64,000 nt of DNA, taken from Roseburia_C amylophila. Lineage in GTDB: Bacteria; Bacillota; Clostridia; Lachnospirales; Lachnospiraceae. The notes under the pieces are model-generated. The model had not been told where the DNA came from, searched no databases, and was given only the letters and a program-made list of their open reading frames with translations. The stretch's first letter is position 1. Every line of letters starts with the position of its first letter. A program made the position numbers and the translations under genes. The stretch is taken from assembly GCF_025567465.1 (NCBI RefSeq), contig NZ_JAOQKI010000008.1:94141-158140 (forward strand), written 5' to 3'. Shown in pieces: positions 43,736 through 51,465 of the stretch.

Positions 43736-43782
43736 AAAAAACCGCCGCCTCATCGTTCGAAAAAGGACGATGAAGCGGCGGA
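43736..43782 (-). terminator. Terminator of the thioredoxin-lipoprotein operon
   Basis: CCGCCGCCTCATCGT (43742-43756) pairs with ACGATGAAGCGGCGG (43767-43781) over 14 of 15 positions. On the minus strand a TTTTTTG run follows, so it ends the leftward transcript; the rightward lipoprotein transcript probably also stops here. Confidence 0.88.
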
Positions 43783-43831
43783 TATCATATAACCAGAATG
43801 ACTGTAATGGAACTGCAGCCACAGAGACGTT

Positions 43832-44740
43832 TTATTTATTGGCACCGTCAGCATCAATTACAGATTGAATCTGTTTCATCAGGGTATCATAGTTGTCCTG
43901 ATTATCAATTCCACCGAGCATCGGATCACCCACAATATTACCATTTCTATCGACTAGAATTGTGGTAGGGAATGCCATAATATCAGAGGCATATTTACCT
44001 GCATCTGAAGCAGAGTCAATAGAAAGATTGCGGTATGCTGCCCCCTGGCTTTCCAGAACAGCTGCAGCTTCTTTGATGGCATCCTCGTTTCCGTCAAAGG
44101 TTTCTGTATTGATTCCAACTACTTCACCCCCCATGGATTTGATGGTATCATTTAATTCATTAAGCTTAGATAGTTCGGCAACACAAGGCTTACAGCCGGT
44201 AAACCAGAAATTAACGACAGTTACTGCATTTCCGGAAAACAAGCTTTCGTCGACAGAATTACCATCATAATCCTGACCGGAGAAATTCCTGAAAGGAGAG
44301 GTATCGTCAGAATTATCCTTCTGGGAGGCATCGTCAGATGCTGTATTGTCCTTTTCGATTGCTGCTATCTGTTCCTCGATTTTTCGAATTGTTTCAATAT
44401 CATCTGTAAGAGTTTTTAATTCATCGTCTGTAAATGAGTCTTTATTTGATTCGACGGTGGCAGCCAGATAGTCGGCGTAATTTCCACTTGGATCAGCAGT
44501 GCTTTTATTCATCATGCCAAATGCTTTGTTCCATGCATCTTCATGCTCGGCAAAAAGCTGATTCTCCTGCTGATATAAATCATCCAGCGTAGTGTTGGAG
44601 CTGCCGGAAGCTTCAGAGCCGGCTTCGGTCTGGGTATTGCGGGAAGCTTCTGTGTTTGAAGTTCCTTTTCCACTGCAGGCTGTAAACAATAATGCTGTAC
44701 AGAGGGTAAAAATAGAAATAACGGTTCTTTTTGTTTTCAT
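43832..44740 (-). CDS. Thioredoxin-family (TlpA-like) lipoprotein
   Basis: The 302-residue precursor has a signal peptide and lipobox FTAC (Cys near 22), then a Ser/Thr-rich spacer and an Asp/Glu/Lys-rich helical segment (about 50-140). The C-terminal thioredoxin fold has the active site WFTGCKPC near residue 192 and the cis-Pro loop AFPTTILVD. CKPC rather than CxPC with Gly suggests reducing or redox-relay activity outside the membrane. It is the last gene of an operon with the ferredoxin-type membrane protein and the 46-residue CXXC peptide, and the three probably pass electrons outward. AAAGGAG lies upstream. Confidence 0.9.
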   Translation of the reverse strand: MKTKRTVISIFTLCTALLFTACSGKGTSNTEASRNTQTEAGSEASGSSNTTLDDLYQQENQLFAEHEDAWNKAFGMMNKSTADPSGNYADYLAATVESNKDSFTDDELKTLTDDIETIRKIEEQIAAIEKDNTASDDASQKDNSDDTSPFRNFSGQDYDGNSVDESLFSGNAVTVVNFWFTGCKPCVAELSKLNELNDTIKSMGGEVVGINTETFDGNEDAIKEAAAVLESQGAAYRNLSIDSASDAGKYASDIMAFPTTILVDRNGNIVGDPMLGGIDNQDNYDTLMKQIQSVIDADGANK

Positions 44741-44781
44741 GAATAAGTTCTCCTTTGAATAATTGGTAATAAGATTAATAG

Positions 44782-45699
44782 TTACTTTTTTTGAATATTG
44801 TGGGCTGCGGATGCCCTTTTTTCACATGGCATGCCCATAAACTGATAGTGGATGGCATCTTTAGGACAGGCTTTTATACATGCTCCGCATCGTATGCATT
44901 CCGGATGATCCGGGGTCTTAAGCACATCAACATCCATTTTACAGGCATTGGAACATTGACCGCATCCGACACATTTACTGTTTTCAACCTTAATTTTAAG
45001 AAAGCTGACCTTGTTAAACAGTGAGTAGATTGCCCCGAGAGGACAAATCCATTTGCAGAAGGGTCTGTAAAACAAAATACTTAACACAACAACTGTAATT
45101 AAAATAAGGCATTTAAAAGAAAAAAGCTTTCCCAGTGCAGATCGTATGGCAGCATTTCCCAGTGAAAGAGGTATAGCCCCTTCCAGAACGCCTTGAGGAC
45201 AAATGTATTTGCAGAAGAACGGATCCCCCATTCCAATGGAGTTCGTTACAAACATTGGCAGAAGTATAACGAAAACAATAAGGATAAGATATTTCAGGTA
45301 TCTTAGTGGCTTCAGCCGGGCCGTAGAAAATTTTTTCCCGGGAATTTTATGGATTAAATCCTGAAACCATCCAAACGGACACAAAAAACCACATATAAAT
45401 CGCCCAAGTGTCACACCAAGTAAAATAAAAAATCCTGTTATGTAGTATGAAAATTTAAATCGCGATGAACCGACAACTGCCTGAAAAGCTCCGATAGGAC
45501 AGGCTCCGGATGCAGCGGGACAGGAATAACAGTTTAATCCGGGTACACATACCGTTTTAGCACTGCCCTGATATATTTTACCCTTGAATAAATTGGGAAT
45601 ATGAATATTAGTAAGCAGCGTGGCAGCTGCCTGTATCCATCCACGTATTCCGGCAGCTCTTTTTGATATTATTTTTTTATTCTTATCCAATTCCGACAC
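44782..45699 (-). CDS. NapH-like polytopic 4Fe-4S ferredoxin
   Basis: The 305-residue protein has about five membrane helices, conserved Cys motifs facing the cytoplasm (CYSCPAASGACPIGAF, CGFLCPFGWFQDL, CKYICPQG, CKWICPLGA), and two classic 4Fe-4S clusters near the C-terminus (CVGCGQCSNACK and CIRCGACIKACPK). That is the NapH/CcoG-like plan for moving electrons from the cytoplasm across the membrane. The GTG start lies in the last codons of the CXXC peptide gene (17-base overlap), with GGAG within that gene. The thioredoxin lipoprotein follows, and is the likely acceptor. The donor is not in the window. Confidence 0.88.
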   Translation of the reverse strand: MSELDKNKKIISKRAAGIRGWIQAAATLLTNIHIPNLFKGKIYQGSAKTVCVPGLNCYSCPAASGACPIGAFQAVVGSSRFKFSYYITGFFILLGVTLGRFICGFLCPFGWFQDLIHKIPGKKFSTARLKPLRYLKYLILIVFVILLPMFVTNSIGMGDPFFCKYICPQGVLEGAIPLSLGNAAIRSALGKLFSFKCLILITVVVLSILFYRPFCKWICPLGAIYSLFNKVSFLKIKVENSKCVGCGQCSNACKMDVDVLKTPDHPECIRCGACIKACPKDAIHYQFMGMPCEKRASAAHNIQKK

Positions 45700-45823
45700 A
45701 CTCCAGACATAATTTTATTGCTTTGCCAAGTACGGCAGCCGCTTCACCTCTGATTGCACCATAGCTGACCATAGTGATACCGGTGATAAGCAAGGCAATT
45801 TGAGATATTTTTTGGTACTTCAA
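45683..45823 (-). CDS. 46-residue membrane peptide with C-terminal CXXC motif
   Basis: The peptide has a single hydrophobic stretch (ISQIALLITGITMVSYGAI), a short basic/acidic turn and a C-terminal CLECVGIG. I recall a clostridial family of this size and ending named after CD1871A of C. difficile, always close to this ferredoxin-thioredoxin pair. AAAGGAG lies ten bases before the TTG start. It is the first gene of the operon. The CXXC pair could relay thiol/disulfide exchange between the ferredoxin protein and the lipoprotein; that role is inferred from context. Confidence 0.8.
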   Translation of the reverse strand: MKYQKISQIALLITGITMVSYGAIRGEAAAVLGKAIKLCLECVGIG

Positions 45824-45924
45824 GATATCGTTGCTCCTTTCAATTGTTGAATTTATTGACCTGCTGACCTGGGTATTATACAATAGTAGTTGTAAAATTT
45901 TTGTTAAGAAACAGGTGAAAGCTT

Positions 45925-46605
45925 TTGAGATTATTAATAGTTGAAGATGAGAAACAAATATGTGACACAATTGCAAAAAGTCTGTATGATGCCGGTTACG
46001 AGGTGGATACCTGCTATGACGGGGAAGAGGCACTGGAATGCATTCTGACGGAGGATTATGATTTGATTGTTCTGGATCTGAATCTGCCGGGTATGGATGG
46101 AATGGACATTTTAAGGGAACTTAGACAGAAAAATGAGGAGACGAAGGTCCTGATATTATCTGCAAGAGGACAGATTGCCGATAAGGTTGAGGGACTGGAT
46201 GCAGGTGCAAACGATTATATGGAAAAACCGTTTCATTTGCAGGAACTTGAGGCACGTATCAGAAGCCTGACAAGAAGAAAATTTGTGCAGAAGGATATAT
46301 GCCTGGAAAGCGGTGAAATTAAGTTCAATACGATAAGACGCGAGGCATATGCAAAAGGGAAAATGGTTCCCCTGACAAGAAAAGAAAATGGTATTCTGGA
46401 ATATCTCCTTCTTAATCTTGGCAGACCGGTCAGCCAGGAAGAACTGATAGAGCATGTCTGGGATGCATCCGTGGATAGCTTTAGCGGCTCTATCAGAGTG
46501 CATATGTCGTCACTCAGAAGAAAACTAAAGTCCGTGCTTGGATATGATCCGGTTTTGAACAAGGTGGGAGAGGGGTATAAAATACGAGAGGAGTCCGATA
46601 AATGA
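45925..46605 (+). CDS. OmpR-family response regulator
   Basis: The 226-residue protein has a receiver domain with phosphoacceptor Asp in LIVLDLNLPGMDG and the conserved Lys in YMEKPF, then an OmpR-type winged helix from about residue 128 with RPVSQEELIEHVWD. TTG is the start, preceded by AGGTGAAAG; no ATG is available near. It overlaps the sensor kinase gene by 4 bases (ATGA). It is divergent from the CXXC/ferredoxin/thioredoxin operon, which is its most likely target. The stimulus is unknown; a redox or disulfide stress would fit. Confidence 0.95.
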   Translation: MRLLIVEDEKQICDTIAKSLYDAGYEVDTCYDGEEALECILTEDYDLIVLDLNLPGMDGMDILRELRQKNEETKVLILSARGQIADKVEGLDAGANDYMEKPFHLQELEARIRSLTRRKFVQKDICLESGEIKFNTIRREAYAKGKMVPLTRKENGILEYLLLNLGRPVSQEELIEHVWDASVDSFSGSIRVHMSSLRRKLKSVLGYDPVLNKVGEGYKIREESDK

Positions 46606-47744
46606 GAAGAATGTCGCTGCAGTGGAGGCTTACCTGTATCATTACATTATATATTGCGGTTATATGTGGATGCCTGACTATGCTGGTCTATAAAAACGGT
46701 GTGTATTATATGGATTCCCTGCAGGAGGCTGTTGATGCACAGGGAGATGGAAATGAAAATGAATCAGACGAAATATATATCAGTATTCCGGAAGATAAGT
46801 GGGATGAATTTGCAAATGATTTTTCGGTCCAGGTATACAACAATAAGACGGATTACAAAAAAAGCAGCCTGATAATTTCAACTTTATTGGCACTTCTTGG
46901 TGGAGTGGCTACATATTTTATAAGTGGACGTGCCCTCAGGCCGATTAGAGAGTTTTCGGATAAAATCGAAGAAGTGCAGGCACAGAATCTGGCAGATTCA
47001 CGGATAGAAGAAAACCAGGTGAAAGAACTGAACCAGCTTAGTGCTTCGTATAACAAAATGCTGGAACGCCTTTCGGATGCCTTTGAGATACAAAGACAAT
47101 TTACTGCAAATGCAGCACATGAGCTTCGGACCCCGCTGTCTTTAATGCAGGTACAGCTTGATTTATATAATTCCACCAGACATCCGGGCAATGATACGGA
47201 TACTTTACAGACGATAAAGATGGTTACGGAACAGAATGACAGACTCAGCAGGATGGTAAAGACACTTCTTGACATGAGCGAACTTCAGACTGTGGGGAGA
47301 GATGAGAAAATTGCGGTTGATGCTCTTATTGATGAAGTACTGGCAGATTTGGAACCTCTGGCACAGGAAAAAAATATAAAGCTTGCTGGAAAATGCAAGA
47401 ACACAACAATGGTCGGAAGTGATATTCTTATTTACAGGCTGGTATATAATCTTGTTGAAAATGCAATAAAATATAATCATTCAGGTGGACAGGTTACAGT
47501 TACTGCGTATCAGAAGGAAAAGCATGTTTATCTGTCAGTAGAGGATACAGGAAACGGAATCCCGGAGGAACTAAGGGAGCGCGTGTTTGACCCATTCTTT
47601 CGTGTGGATAAATCCAGAAGCAGGGAACTGGGGGGCGTAGGTCTGGGACTTGCTCTGGTTCATGAAATTGTGAGAGTGCATGATGGCAGTATAACAGTTA
47701 AGTCCAGTCCGTCTGGCGGGACGATTTTTGATGTGGTTTTTTAA
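46602..47744 (+). CDS. Sensor histidine kinase
   Basis: The 380-residue protein has two membrane segments (about 8-28 and 90-110) enclosing a small acidic outer domain of about 60 residues, a HAMP-like linker, the HisKA dimer with phospho-His in FTANAAHELRTPLSLMQ (about 180), and an ATPase domain with NLVENAIKYN, VEDTGNGIP, DPFFR and GVGLGLALV. No Cys is seen in the outer loop, so it is not an obvious thiol sensor. It is paired with the response regulator upstream by a 4-base overlap. Confidence 0.94.
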   Translation: MRRMSLQWRLTCIITLYIAVICGCLTMLVYKNGVYYMDSLQEAVDAQGDGNENESDEIYISIPEDKWDEFANDFSVQVYNNKTDYKKSSLIISTLLALLGGVATYFISGRALRPIREFSDKIEEVQAQNLADSRIEENQVKELNQLSASYNKMLERLSDAFEIQRQFTANAAHELRTPLSLMQVQLDLYNSTRHPGNDTDTLQTIKMVTEQNDRLSRMVKTLLDMSELQTVGRDEKIAVDALIDEVLADLEPLAQEKNIKLAGKCKNTTMVGSDILIYRLVYNLVENAIKYNHSGGQVTVTAYQKEKHVYLSVEDTGNGIPEELRERVFDPFFRVDKSRSRELGGVGLGLALVHEIVRVHDGSITVKSSPSGGTIFDVVF

Positions 47745-47799
47745 AGAGAATAAATATACCTGATGTGCTTTTGAACAGCCTGAAATGGGAGGAAAGAAG

Positions 47800-48759
47800 A
47801 TGCTGGAACGAAAAAAAGTCCGTGCAGCCAATGAAGATTTACCGGTAATTATGGAAATGAATGCAGCCAGTAAAATGAAACTGGAAAAAAGAATGATAAA
47901 CCTGTCCTTTATTGGAAGTGTACTCTTTGTAGTGGCAGAAGGAGTTATGGCATATATCAGCCATTCCCATGCAATACTGATGGACTGCGTATTTGATGTG
48001 ACAGATTTAATAATGATAGGACCGTTTTTGGTGCTGGTGCCACTGTTATACCGGCCGGTAACAGAACGCAGACCATATGGATTTTCCCAGGTGGAATCTC
48101 TATTTCTGGTAATCAAGTATAGTGTACTTTTAGTAGTTACCATCCAGCTTTTAATCGACAGTGTGCAAAGCATCCTGCATGGCGGACATATGGTAAATGC
48201 CAGCCAGCTTGCAGGCTTTGAGTTTGGCGTGTTTGCCGGCTGTCTGATCATCTATTTCCTGCTTCATTATTTCAGTAAACGATATGCATCTGTGGTAGTA
48301 AAAGCAGAAATGTATAACTGGAAATTAGATGTGGTCAGCAGCTTTGGCGTATTCGCCGCATTCTTCGGACAGTTCCTTCTGCAGAAGACACCGTACGAAT
48401 GGCTGGCACCGTACATAGACCCGGTAGTAGCAATTGTGATGGCATTAATCCTAATTGTAGAACCGGTGAAAATGATATTGCATGGACTCAGGGAGCTGGT
48501 GCTCTTTGCACCGGAGCAGGAAGTGATGGACCAGATACGTTCCATTGCAGAACAATATATGCAGACCTGTTCCTATACGATAGAATTTTTGGATGTCATC
48601 CAGACCGGACGAAAAACCTGGGTGGAAATATACATAGACAGCCCCAACGATATTATTACAATGCAGTCCCTCACCAGAATCAGAAATGGAATCCGGGAAG
48701 AATTAAAGAAAAACTTTGACCAGATTTATGTAGAACTGATACCGGATTTGCCGGAATAA
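47800..48759 (+). CDS. Cation diffusion facilitator family transporter
   Basis: The 319-residue protein has six membrane helices and a cytoplasmic C-terminal domain, as in divalent-metal exporters. In helix 2 the metal site reads D-x3-D (MDCVFDV), as usual. In helix 5 the expected His-x3-Asp reads N-x3-D (YNWKLDV). That change departs from zinc CDFs and could favour manganese or iron; specificity is not certain. ATG 47800 is preferred with GGGAGG seven bases upstream. It is a single gene after the two-component system, ending in a good terminator. Confidence 0.85.
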   Translation: MLERKKVRAANEDLPVIMEMNAASKMKLEKRMINLSFIGSVLFVVAEGVMAYISHSHAILMDCVFDVTDLIMIGPFLVLVPLLYRPVTERRPYGFSQVESLFLVIKYSVLLVVTIQLLIDSVQSILHGGHMVNASQLAGFEFGVFAGCLIIYFLLHYFSKRYASVVVKAEMYNWKLDVVSSFGVFAAFFGQFLLQKTPYEWLAPYIDPVVAIVMALILIVEPVKMILHGLRELVLFAPEQEVMDQIRSIAEQYMQTCSYTIEFLDVIQTGRKTWVEIYIDSPNDIITMQSLTRIRNGIREELKKNFDQIYVELIPDLPE

Positions 48760-48794
48760 AAATAATACCGGACACAGGTGCCGGAGTGTATAAA

Positions 48795-48828
48795 AAAGTG
48801 CCGATGGAATATTCCACCGGCACTTTTT
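48795..48828 (+). terminator. Terminator after the CDF transporter
   Basis: AGTGCCG/CGGCACT with an inner GGAAT/ATTCC pair is followed by TTTT. It sits eight bases before the 3' end of the minus-strand tRNA-Ser gene. Confidence 0.88.
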
Positions 48829-48835
48829 ATGAAAC

Positions 48836-48920
48836 GGAGATGGCGGGATTCGAACCCGCGTGCCCCGGAGGGCTAACGCATTTCGAGTGCGCCCCGTTAT
48901 GACCACTTCGATACATCTCC
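48836..48920 (-). tRNA. tRNA-Ser (anticodon CGA)
   Basis: The 85-base minus-strand sequence folds into a class II tRNA. The acceptor stem is GGAGATG/CATCTCC, the anticodon loop CTCGAAA gives CGA (reads UCG), the variable arm is long, and the T loop is GTTCGAATC. CCA is not encoded. No neighbouring tRNA gene is present. Confidence 0.95.
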
Positions 48921-49026
48921 AGATAAAAAAGAGTGCATACACTTTGTTGGATTCGTGTGGTAAAGTGTTTTGCACAATAGCACATATATCATACAATATT
49001 TTCCTGCCGGATGCAAGCAGATTTCA

Positions 49027-49055
49027 TTGACAGACTTGGAAAATGCCCGTATAAT
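49027..49055 (+). promoter_or_regulatory. Consensus promoter of the OPT-pqqD-pepD operon
   Basis: TTGACA (49027-49032) and TATAAT (49050-49055) are perfect sigma-A elements with a 17-base spacer, 46 bases before the OPT start. This implies strong constitutive expression. Confidence 0.88.
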
Positions 49056-49101
49056 AATATTTATATTGGTTATAGTGACCATAACTAGGAGGATTAGACA
49101 A

Positions 49102-51015
49102 ATGAATAATGAAAAAGAGTTCAAGCCGTATATTCCGGCAGACAAAGTTTTGCCGGAACTTACGCCAGTCTCTATTATTCTGGGTATTCTGCTTGCCGTA
49201 GTTTTCGGTGGGGCAAACGCATACTTAGGACTTAGAGTAGGAATGACAGTGTCGGCATCCATACCGGCAGCGGTAATTTCCATGGGAATTATCCGCGTAA
49301 TTTTAAGAAGGGACTCCATTCTGGAGAATAACATGGTACAGACCATCGGTTCTGCCGGAGAGTCTCTTGCAGCAGGAGCAATCTTTACACTCCCGGCTCT
49401 GTTCATGTGGGCAGAGGAAGGTGGTACAAGCATGCCATCTTTAGTGGAAATCGCATTGATTGCATTAATCGGTGGTGTCATCGGAGTTATGTTCATGATT
49501 CCGCTTCGTAGTGCATTAATCGTACAGGAGCATGGAAAGCTTCCTTATCCGGAAGGAAAAGCCTGTGCAGAAGTACTGGTAGCCGGAGAAGAAGGCGGAG
49601 CAAAAGCAAGTACCGTATTTGCCGGTCTGGGAATTGCAGCAGCATACAAATTCATCACAGATGGTTTGAAAGTATTCCCGAGTGAAGTGACTTATGAAAT
49701 CAAATCTTACAAGGGTTCCGGAGTCGGAATGGATGTACTTCCGGCACTTCTTGGAGTTGGTTATATCTGTGGAGCCAGAGTATCTTCCTACATTTTTGCG
49801 GGTGGAGTAATCGGCTGGTTCGTACTGATGCCGTTAATCGCACTCTTTGGTGCAGACCTTACCATTTTCCCGGCAAGCGTTCCGGTATCTGAACTTGGCG
49901 CATCAGGAATCTGGTCAAACTATATCCGTTACATTGGAGCAGGAGCAGTTGCAGCAGGCGGAATCATCAGCCTGGTAAAGAATCTGCCACTTATCGCAAA
50001 GACCTTCCGTCAGGCATTAAAGAGCTACGGAAGCAAAGGAAATGGTGACAACAGCCGCCTCAATAAAGATATTCCAATGAATATCGTAATTCTTACGATT
50101 GGAATCATGGCTATTATTATGTGGCTGGTTCCGGCAGTTCCGGTAAGCCTTCTTGGAGCAATTATTATTGTAATCTTCGGATTCTTCTTTGCAACCGTAT
50201 CATCCAGAATGGTTGGTATTGTAGGAAGTTCCAATAACCCGGTATCCGGAATGGCAATTGCAACACTGCTTATCACAACTATGATTTTAAAAGCAACCGG
50301 AACCATCGGAATGACTGGAATGGTAGCTTCTATTGCAATCGGTTCTGTCATCTGTATCATCGCAGCAATCGCCGGAGATACATCACAGGATTTAAAGACC
50401 GGTTATCTGGTAGGAGCAACACCTTGGAAACAGCAGGTTGGTGAAATCATCGGTGTAGCAGCATCTGCTATTGCAATCGGTGGAGTATTATATCTGTTAA
50501 ATGCAGCATGGAGCTACGGTTCCTCAGCAATTCCTGCACCGCAGGCAACCTTGATGAAGATGGTAGTAGAAGGAGTTATGGGTGGAAACCTTCCTTGGGT
50601 ACTGGTATTTGCAGGCGTTGGTATTGCAGTAGTAGTAGAAATCCTTGGAATTCCGGTATTGCCATTTGCAGTAGGTCTTTACCTTCCGATTTACTTAAGC
50701 ACACCGATGATTGTTGGTGGATTAATCCGCTTATACTTTGATAAGAAGAAGGGTGAATCTGAGGAAGAGAAGAAACGCAAAGTGGAAAATGGAGTGCTTT
50801 ACTCATCCGGTCTGATTGCCGGAGAGGGACTGGTAGGAATTCTCCTTGCAGTCTGTGCAGTCATTCCATTCAAGGGAGAGACCTTTGCAGATGCATTTAA
50901 CTTATCTGCAATATTCGGTTTCAGCTTAGGAAACATTGGCGGACTGGTATTCTTTGCATTACTTGCCGTAACTTTAATCCTTTTCATCCGTGGAAAGAAG
51001 AAAAAAGAAAATTAA
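49102..51015 (+). CDS. OPT-family oligopeptide transporter
   Basis: OPT proteins import small peptides by proton symport. The 637-residue protein has about 15 membrane helices, the family start LTPVSIILGILLAVVFGGAN and NAYLGLRVGMTVSASIPAAV, and the YPEGKACAEVLVAGE segment. The start at 49102 follows TAGGAGGATTAG; the frame is open upstream to 48970, crossing the promoter, so the longer form is not used. It heads an operon with a PqqD-like gene and a dipeptidase, which implies that imported peptides are cleaved by PepD inside. Confidence 0.93.
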   Translation: MNNEKEFKPYIPADKVLPELTPVSIILGILLAVVFGGANAYLGLRVGMTVSASIPAAVISMGIIRVILRRDSILENNMVQTIGSAGESLAAGAIFTLPALFMWAEEGGTSMPSLVEIALIALIGGVIGVMFMIPLRSALIVQEHGKLPYPEGKACAEVLVAGEEGGAKASTVFAGLGIAAAYKFITDGLKVFPSEVTYEIKSYKGSGVGMDVLPALLGVGYICGARVSSYIFAGGVIGWFVLMPLIALFGADLTIFPASVPVSELGASGIWSNYIRYIGAGAVAAGGIISLVKNLPLIAKTFRQALKSYGSKGNGDNSRLNKDIPMNIVILTIGIMAIIMWLVPAVPVSLLGAIIIVIFGFFFATVSSRMVGIVGSSNNPVSGMAIATLLITTMILKATGTIGMTGMVASIAIGSVICIIAAIAGDTSQDLKTGYLVGATPWKQQVGEIIGVAASAIAIGGVLYLLNAAWSYGSSAIPAPQATLMKMVVEGVMGGNLPWVLVFAGVGIAVVVEILGIPVLPFAVGLYLPIYLSTPMIVGGLIRLYFDKKKGESEEEKKRKVENGVLYSSGLIAGEGLVGILLAVCAVIPFKGETFADAFNLSAIFGFSLGNIGGLVFFALLAVTLILFIRGKKKKEN

Positions 51016-51102
51016 AAACAGAATAAAGTAGTTCTTACATCTGCCGTCTTGCGAAAAGGCGGCAGATGTTTTATACTGCTAGCGAAGATAACAGGAGGCA
51101 AT

Positions 51103-51465
51103 ATGGCAAAGAAAAAAGACAATTATTTAGATTATATCCCACGTCCGAATACATTATTTGAATGTAATAAGAACAAAGATGGCAAAATAGAAATAAAAAT
51201 GCATAACAAAGGTGTGTTTAACAAAATCGCACAGGTGTTATTTAAGAAACCGAAATACAGCTATATCGAGCTGGATGAATTCGGCAGCTTCGTGTGGGAG
51301 CAGATGGATGGAAAGAAAACCATCTATGAGATTGGTACACTGGTAAAAGAAAGATTCGGTGACAAGGCAGAACCTCTTTACGAGAGACTGTCCCAGTATA
51401 TCAAGATTCTGCATAACAACCATTTTATCGTATATGAGAATAAATTAAGAAAGAAGGAATCATAA
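51103..51465 (+). CDS. PqqD-family (RRE-like) small protein
   Basis: The 120-residue protein shows the PqqD pattern: YIPRPNTLFECNKNKDGKI, KPKYSYIELDEFGSFVWEQM, DGKKTIYEIGTLVKERFG, and a final helix with ERLSQYIKILHNN. PqqD-type domains bind precursor peptides (RRE), but here no radical-SAM enzyme, precursor or protease of a RiPP pathway is adjacent. It sits between an oligopeptide importer and a dipeptidase, and its stop overlaps the pepD start (TAATG). Its task may be to bind a peptide or a partner protein in peptide use. CAGGAGG precedes the start at 51103. Confidence 0.82.
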   Translation: MAKKKDNYLDYIPRPNTLFECNKNKDGKIEIKMHNKGVFNKIAQVLFKKPKYSYIELDEFGSFVWEQMDGKKTIYEIGTLVKERFGDKAEPLYERLSQYIKILHNNHFIVYENKLRKKES

